Source: Winogradskyella ludwigii (lineage in GTDB: Bacteria; Bacteroidota; Bacteroidia; Flavobacteriales; Flavobacteriaceae). From it: a stretch of 64,000 nucleotides of DNA. Shown piece by piece: positions 59,686-64,000 of this stretch (positions are counted from its first letter, which is position 1; each line of letters begins with the position of its first letter). The stretch is taken from the NCBI RefSeq assembly GCF_013403985.1, contig NZ_JABFDF010000001.1:1302001-1366000 (forward strand), in the 5' to 3' direction. Both the position numbers and the translations under genes were made by a program. A model generated the notes under the pieces. That model ran no database searches. It was not told the origin of the DNA and saw only the letters and a list, made by a program, of their open reading frames with translations.

Positions 59686-61785
59686 TTATTTTAGGACTTG
59701 AAAAGCGATTAATGCTACAATATACGCAAAAGCACTCATAATAACGAGTTGGTACATGGGCCATTTCCAAGAGTTTGTTTCACGTTTAACAATAGCTAGA
59801 GTACTCATACATTGCATAGCAAAAGCATAAAACAACAGTAATGAAATACCAGAAGCAAAGTTAAATAAAGGTCCACCAAGTATTGGGTTTACTTCACCTG
59901 CCATTCTGTTTTTAATGGTTTCTTCTTCGTCACTACCAACACTATAAATTGTAGCTAGTGTTCCAACAAAAACTTCACGAGCAGCGAAAGAACTTACAAT
60001 AGCAATACCAATTTTCCAATCGTAACCTAATGGTCTAATGGCTGGTTCAATAGCATGACCAGCGATACCAATAAAGGAATGTTCTAATTTATGAGACTCT
60101 ATTTTTTTATGTAATTCGTCTTTTGTTAAGTTTTCAGAAGCATATTGTTCGGTTACAATGTTTTCAGCATTGTTAAAATTCTCACCAGGTCCATAAGAGG
60201 CTAAAAACCAAAGAACAATTGAAATTGCTAAAATAATTTTACCAGCACCAAACACAAAGGCTTTTGTTTTTTCTAAAACAGTTAAAGCAACATTTTTAAA
60301 CATTGGTAATTTATAATTCGGCATTTCTACGACAAAGAAACTCTTGCTTTTAATCTTTAATATTTTATTTAGAATCCAGGCAGAACCAACTGCAGCTCCA
60401 AAACCAATAAGATATAATAGCATTAAGGTTAAGGCTTGATAGCTTAATCCTAAAATTCGACCTTCAGGAATTACTAATGAGATAATAATAAGGTATACAG
60501 GTAATCTTGCAGAACAAGTTGTAAAAGGTGTTACTAAAATGGTAATTAGTCGCTCTTTCCAACTTTCAATATTACGTGTTGCCATAATTGCTGGAATGGC
60601 GCAAGCTGTACCCGAAATTAATGGAACAACACTTTTTCCGCTCAAACCAAAACGTCGCATAATCCGATCCATTAAAAATACCACACGACTCATATAACCG
60701 CTTTCTTCTAGAATAGAAATAAACAGAAATAAGAAGGCAATTTGCGGAATAAAAATAATAATACCACCAAGTCCTGAAATAATACCTTCGGCTAAAAGGT
60801 TCGTGAATGCACCTTCTGGCAACGTGTTTTTTGTCCACTCACTTAAGGATGCAAAAGAGCTATCTATAAAATCCATTGGAATACTAGACCAATCGTAAAT
60901 GGCTTGAAAAATGGTTAATAAAATAGCAGCAAAAATTAAATAGCCCCAAACTTTATGGGTTAAAACTCTATCTAATCTTATGCGTAAATCTTTTGCGGAA
61001 TTAAGGTCAATAGTTTGCCCTTTTTTAAGCGTTGCGTTTATAAATTGATAACGCTTAATGGTTTCTTTTTGCTGAAGCCGTTTTAAATCTGCTTTAGTTT
61101 TTGTTTTAAAATCTTCAACTTTATCAAAGGTTGCTCTGTCAGTTTTTCCGAAATTTACATCTTGCGTAATTACCAACCAAAGTTTATATAATAACTGATT
61201 TGGGAATGCTTTTCTTAAATTATCAAAATAAGCTTCGTCTATTGAAGATGCATGCAGACATGGTTTTGTTGAGAGCTCTTTAAAGTGTGTTATTAATTCT
61301 CTGAGTTCATCTATTCCTATGTTTTTCCGCGTGCTTATTAAGGCTATTTTAGTTTCTAATTGTTCCTCTAGGTAATCAATATCAAGCGAAATACCTTTAT
61401 ATGCCATTCTATCAGACATATTAATCACTAAAATTGTTGGGATCTGTAGATCTTTAATTTGTGTGAATAGTAAGAGGTTTCGTTTTAGGTTTTCGACATC
61501 ACTAACAACTACAGCAACATCTGGATAATCTTTATCGTTTTTATTAAGGAGTAATTCAATAACAACATTTTCATCTAAAGACGATGCATTTAAACTGTAC
61601 GTTCCAGGTAAATCTATAATATGGGCTTTAACACCGCGTGGAAGTTTACAAATACCTTCTTTTTTTTCGACAGTAATCCCAGGATAATTACCAACTTTCT
61701 GATTTAAACCAGTAAGGGCGTTAAAAACAGAGGTTTTTCCGGTGTTTGGATTTCCTATTAAAGCAACATTGATCTGCTTACTCAT
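59686..61785 (-). CDS. feoB: Ferrous iron transport protein B
   Basis: FeoB is the inner-membrane Fe2+ importer. The 699-residue protein has an N-terminal G domain with G1 GNPNTGKT (11-18), G3 DLPG (58-61) and G4 NMSD, a helical spacer domain and then two Gate domains and the core membrane helices (about 270-695). ATG 61785 is chosen over TTG 61797. It overlaps feoA by 8 bp. The Cys-rich partner follows after 1 bp, so the operon is feoA-feoB-Cys-rich protein. Confidence 0.96.
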   Translation of the reverse strand: MSKQINVALIGNPNTGKTSVFNALTGLNQKVGNYPGITVEKKEGICKLPRGVKAHIIDLPGTYSLNASSLDENVVIELLLNKNDKDYPDVAVVVSDVENLKRNLLLFTQIKDLQIPTILVINMSDRMAYKGISLDIDYLEEQLETKIALISTRKNIGIDELRELITHFKELSTKPCLHASSIDEAYFDNLRKAFPNQLLYKLWLVITQDVNFGKTDRATFDKVEDFKTKTKADLKRLQQKETIKRYQFINATLKKGQTIDLNSAKDLRIRLDRVLTHKVWGYLIFAAILLTIFQAIYDWSSIPMDFIDSSFASLSEWTKNTLPEGAFTNLLAEGIISGLGGIIIFIPQIAFLFLFISILEESGYMSRVVFLMDRIMRRFGLSGKSVVPLISGTACAIPAIMATRNIESWKERLITILVTPFTTCSARLPVYLIIISLVIPEGRILGLSYQALTLMLLYLIGFGAAVGSAWILNKILKIKSKSFFVVEMPNYKLPMFKNVALTVLEKTKAFVFGAGKIILAISIVLWFLASYGPGENFNNAENIVTEQYASENLTKDELHKKIESHKLEHSFIGIAGHAIEPAIRPLGYDWKIGIAIVSSFAAREVFVGTLATIYSVGSDEEETIKNRMAGEVNPILGGPLFNFASGISLLLFYAFAMQCMSTLAIVKRETNSWKWPMYQLVIMSAFAYIVALIAFQVLK

Positions 61786-62005
61786 TTGAAGTTTCAATTA
61801 AAATGTGAATAGCAGTTTCTTTTCTAATGGCTAAATGAGAACCATTAATATTAAGATACATTGGGTCTGCAAAAGGAGCGACTTGTACTAGTTCTACGGA
61901 ATTACCAGGTAAACAACCCATTTCGAGCAATTTTAATGGAATATGAATTGAAGACACATCTATGATAATGCCTTGTTGTCCACGTTTTAAATCTGCTAAA
62001 GTCAA
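61778..62005 (-). CDS. feoA: Ferrous iron transport protein A
   Basis: FeoA is a small cytoplasmic SH3-like protein that supports FeoB. The 75-residue length is typical, and the conserved LLEMGCLPGNSVELVQVAPFADP segment (about 27-49) marks the fold. It overlaps feoB by 8 bp. About 100 bp separate it from the SCO gene on the same strand; no Fur site is obvious there. Confidence 0.94.
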   Translation of the reverse strand: MTLADLKRGQQGIIIDVSSIHIPLKLLEMGCLPGNSVELVQVAPFADPMYLNINGSHLAIRKETAIHILIETSNE

Positions 62006-62104
62006 ATTTTTGCTTATTTAGAATTGTTTTAAAGAAGCAAAAGTAAGAGAATTTTGTTAGTGTAAAAAACTAGACTAAGAATATTTAAGAGCTTTATGAA
62101 TTAT

Positions 62105-62785
62105 TTATGATCCTTCAAAAGATTTTAAAGTTGCAATATCATCCATAAGGCGTTCAATATCCTCTGGTTTTGTACCATCGTAAAAGCCTCTAATTTGGCG
62201 TTTTTTGTCAACGAGCATAAAGTTTTCGGTATGGATCATATCATACTCATCACCATTACCATCTGTTTTTACAGCGAGATAGCTTTTTCTAGCGAGTTCA
62301 TAGATTTGTTTTTTATCGCCTGTAACTAAGTTCCATTTTTTATCAATAACCCCTTTTTCAATAGCATATTTTTTAAGTTGAGCTACGCTATCAATTTTTG
62401 GAGTGACTGAATGCGAAAGCAACATAACATCATCGTCGTTAATAATTTGCTCTTGTATTAATACCATGTGACCTGTCATTATTGGACAAATGGTTTGGCA
62501 AGTGGTAAAGAAAAAATCTGCAACATAAATTTTGTCTTTATAGTTGTCTTGAGTTATGGTTTCGCCATTCTGATTGGTTAAACTAAAATTGGCAATTTTA
62601 TGATATTTTAGTTGATGTTGAATAGTACTATCGACCAATTCTTCACTTACCATACCTGGTTGATATATAGGAAGGGGCTGCTTAACGTTTAGTACATTGT
62701 ATATAATAGCAATGATTATAATAGAAAGTACAGAAAAGAATATTCCGAAATTTTTATAGCCTTTAAAAAAAGAAAGAAACGACAT
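62105..62785 (-). CDS. SCO family copper chaperone
   Basis: SCO1/SenC proteins help insert copper into the CuA site of cytochrome c oxidase or act as thiol reductants. The 226-residue protein has one N-terminal membrane anchor (about 12-30) and a thioredoxin-like domain with the copper ligands Cys96 and Cys100 (TTCQTICP) and His (LSHSVTP, about 125, or further down). The start is ATG 62785; the frame is open to 62908 but that would overlap the divergent M1 gene. A -7 box TATTTTTG lies at 62821-62814 (minus). Confidence 0.9.
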   Translation of the reverse strand: MSFLSFFKGYKNFGIFFSVLSIIIIAIIYNVLNVKQPLPIYQPGMVSEELVDSTIQHQLKYHKIANFSLTNQNGETITQDNYKDKIYVADFFFTTCQTICPIMTGHMVLIQEQIINDDDVMLLSHSVTPKIDSVAQLKKYAIEKGVIDKKWNLVTGDKKQIYELARKSYLAVKTDGNGDEYDMIHTENFMLVDKKRQIRGFYDGTKPEDIERLMDDIATLKSFEGS

Positions 62786-62870
62786 TATAACTGTGTAAAA
62801 GAAAGTTGAAATACAAAAATACGACTGAATCTCAATAAAAGCTTTATTTTTAACAATTAAAAGAACCGCT

Positions 62871-64000
62871 ATGAAACAAATTTTGGGATGCTTATTAGTA
62901 GCATTCACACTACAAATAGGTGCGCAAGATTTTTATGAAACATTGAATGGAATTCGTGAGGCAGAAGCCAAATCGGCAATGCGCCAAATGATGAGTCCTC
63001 AAAATGATAATACAGGGAATTACGATGTAAAATATCATCGATTAGAGCTTAATGTAGATCCATCTGTTTCTGCAATCTCTGGAGATGTTACAACGTATTT
63101 TGAAGCTAAAGAAGCCATGACAGAGATTACTTTTGATTTGGCTGATAATATGACGGTTTCTCAAGTTTTGCAACGCGGAAATACGTTAAGTTATAGTCAA
63201 AACTCAGATGACGAATTAGTAATTACGTTACCAGTAACACAAAATCAAGGTGTTTTAGACTCATTAACAATTAGTTATTCTGGGAATCCTATAAGTTCAG
63301 GGTTTGATTCTTTTGAGCAAACCACTCACAATGGAGATCCTGTAATCTGGACACTTTCTGAGCCTTACGGAGCCAAAGGTTGGTGGCCTTGTAAACAAGA
63401 TTTAATAGATAAGATAGATGCTATAGATGTCTATCTTACAACTCCAATATTAAACCCTTCAAACGAAAATTATGTTGCGGTTTCTAACGGTTTAGAGCAA
63501 AGTCAGACTATTATTGGTACAGATAAGGTGACGCATTTTAAGCACACACATCCTATTCCTGCTTATTTAATTGCGTTTGCGGTAACCAATTATGAAGTGT
63601 ATTCTCACGAAGTTCCAAATAATGGAAATCCTTTTGATATTGTAAACTATGTTTATCCCGAAAGTTTAATAAGTGCGCAAGCAAGCACAGGTGTTACTGT
63701 AGATATCATGAATATTTTTACGGATCTTTTTGAAGAATATCCTTTTGCAGACGAAAAATATGGCCATGCACAGTTTGGATGGGGAGGAGGTATGGAGCAT
63801 ACAACAGTATCTTTTATGGGCTCTTTTAGTAGAAGCCTTATTGCTCATGAGCTTGCTCATCAGTGGTTTGGTAATAAAATTACCTGTGGTAGCTGGAAAG
63901 ATATTTGGTTAAACGAGAGTTTTGCAACCTATTTAGCAGCGTTAGTTATAGAAAACCTAGATACTGAAACAGAGTTTAAAACTTGGAGGCAACAAACAGT
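62871..64000 (+). CDS. M1 family metallopeptidase (aminopeptidase N-like), partial
   Basis: The frame opens at ATG 62871 and runs off the window end (377 codons visible). It has a signal peptide (about 1-18), the M1 N-terminal beta domain, the substrate-anchoring GGMEH (a variant of GxMEN), and the zinc site HELAH (His326, His330) with the third ligand Glu349 in NESFA. Being exported, it probably trims peptides in the periplasm or outside the cell. The start of the gene is divergent from the SCO gene, 85 bp apart. The C-terminal domain is not visible. Confidence 0.95.
   Translation, partial: MKQILGCLLVAFTLQIGAQDFYETLNGIREAEAKSAMRQMMSPQNDNTGNYDVKYHRLELNVDPSVSAISGDVTTYFEAKEAMTEITFDLADNMTVSQVLQRGNTLSYSQNSDDELVITLPVTQNQGVLDSLTISYSGNPISSGFDSFEQTTHNGDPVIWTLSEPYGAKGWWPCKQDLIDKIDAIDVYLTTPILNPSNENYVAVSNGLEQSQTIIGTDKVTHFKHTHPIPAYLIAFAVTNYEVYSHEVPNNGNPFDIVNYVYPESLISAQASTGVTVDIMNIFTDLFEEYPFADEKYGHAQFGWGGGMEHTTVSFMGSFSRSLIAHELAHQWFGNKITCGSWKDIWLNESFATYLAALVIENLDTETEFKTWRQQT

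Noticed and set aside
62786..62908. Upstream extension of the SCO protein to 62908
   Set aside because: It would overlap the divergent M1 gene and cover the SCO -7 box; ATG 62785 gives the normal membrane-anchor start.
1..64000. tRNA/rRNA genes, CRISPR arrays, prophage or insertion sequences
   Set aside because: I looked for cloverleaf arms, regular repeat-spacer arrays, transposase or integrase motifs and found none; the REP-like units are only 75-79 bp and encode nothing.

Overview
This AT-rich 64 kb window reads as ordinary chromosome of a gliding member of the Flavobacteriaceae (Bacteroidota). The evidence is the gliding lipoprotein gene gldH, many lipoproteins and signal peptides of flavobacterial type, a HemC-HemD fusion, FeoA/FeoB with a small Cys-rich partner, a TonB-dependent receptor with a carboxypeptidase-like N-terminal domain, and repeated use of the Bacteroidota promoter -7 box TAnnTTTG, in several cases with TTG 19-21 bp upstream. 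A genus cannot be fixed from the sequence alone; the Winogradskyella/Psychroserpens group is only a guess. I see no tRNA or rRNA gene, CRISPR array, insertion sequence, prophage or integrase.

Layout. 0-3 kb (minus strand): recA, a small lipoprotein, an ECF sigma factor and a membrane anti-sigma-like protein cut by the window edge. 3-10 kb (plus): trhO, a RicT/PSP1 protein overlapping gldH, a class A penicillin-binding protein and both subunits of a 3-oxoacid CoA-transferase. 10-18 kb (minus): a close-packed run of a CNNM/CBS membrane protein, ogt, a DUF4442 protein, a serine hydrolase, an S41 peptidase, a PolB-like exonuclease and a double-ATPase peptide-type ABC protein. 18-21 kb (minus): an outer-membrane protein, a BIG2+DM13 lipoprotein, another lipoprotein and an Lrp/AsnC regulator.

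21-42 kb is dominated by haem synthesis: hemB, then an operon hemA-hemCD-hemE-EI24-GNAT-hemF, with hemH (overlapping a MATE transporter gene) and hemJ further on. Together they cover every step from glutamyl-tRNA to protohaem except hemL, which is not in the window. A PchR-like AraC regulator is divergent from hemA with a perfect 22 bp palindrome between them. A DEAH helicase with predicted membrane segments, a ychJ-family gene, a very long TraB/GumN protein, a sensor kinase and an enoyl-CoA hydratase fill the rest.

42-46 kb holds two tandem paralogous secreted proteins. Both have an identical 26 bp upstream element at the same distance from the -7 box, and an AraC regulator stands next to them. 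46-51 kb holds an HD hydrolase, acyl-ACP desaturase, PlsC, a bacilliredoxin, a lipoprotein and a TerB-DnaJ protein.

51-63 kb is a metal-homeostasis block: a Tro/Znu-like Zn/Mn ABC transporter (binding protein, ATPase and two permeases with extra winged-helix-like tails), a TonB-dependent receptor, a divergent DtxR/MntR-type repressor with a candidate operator inside the receptor promoter, and feoA-feoB plus a small Cys-rich membrane protein. The window closes with a SCO protein and the start of an M1 aminopeptidase.

Four genes too short or too truncated for routine calling are added (small membrane, Cys-rich and hypothetical proteins). A REP-like palindromic doublet occurs twice, each time inside an operon. 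In several places the promoter position was used to choose the start codon.
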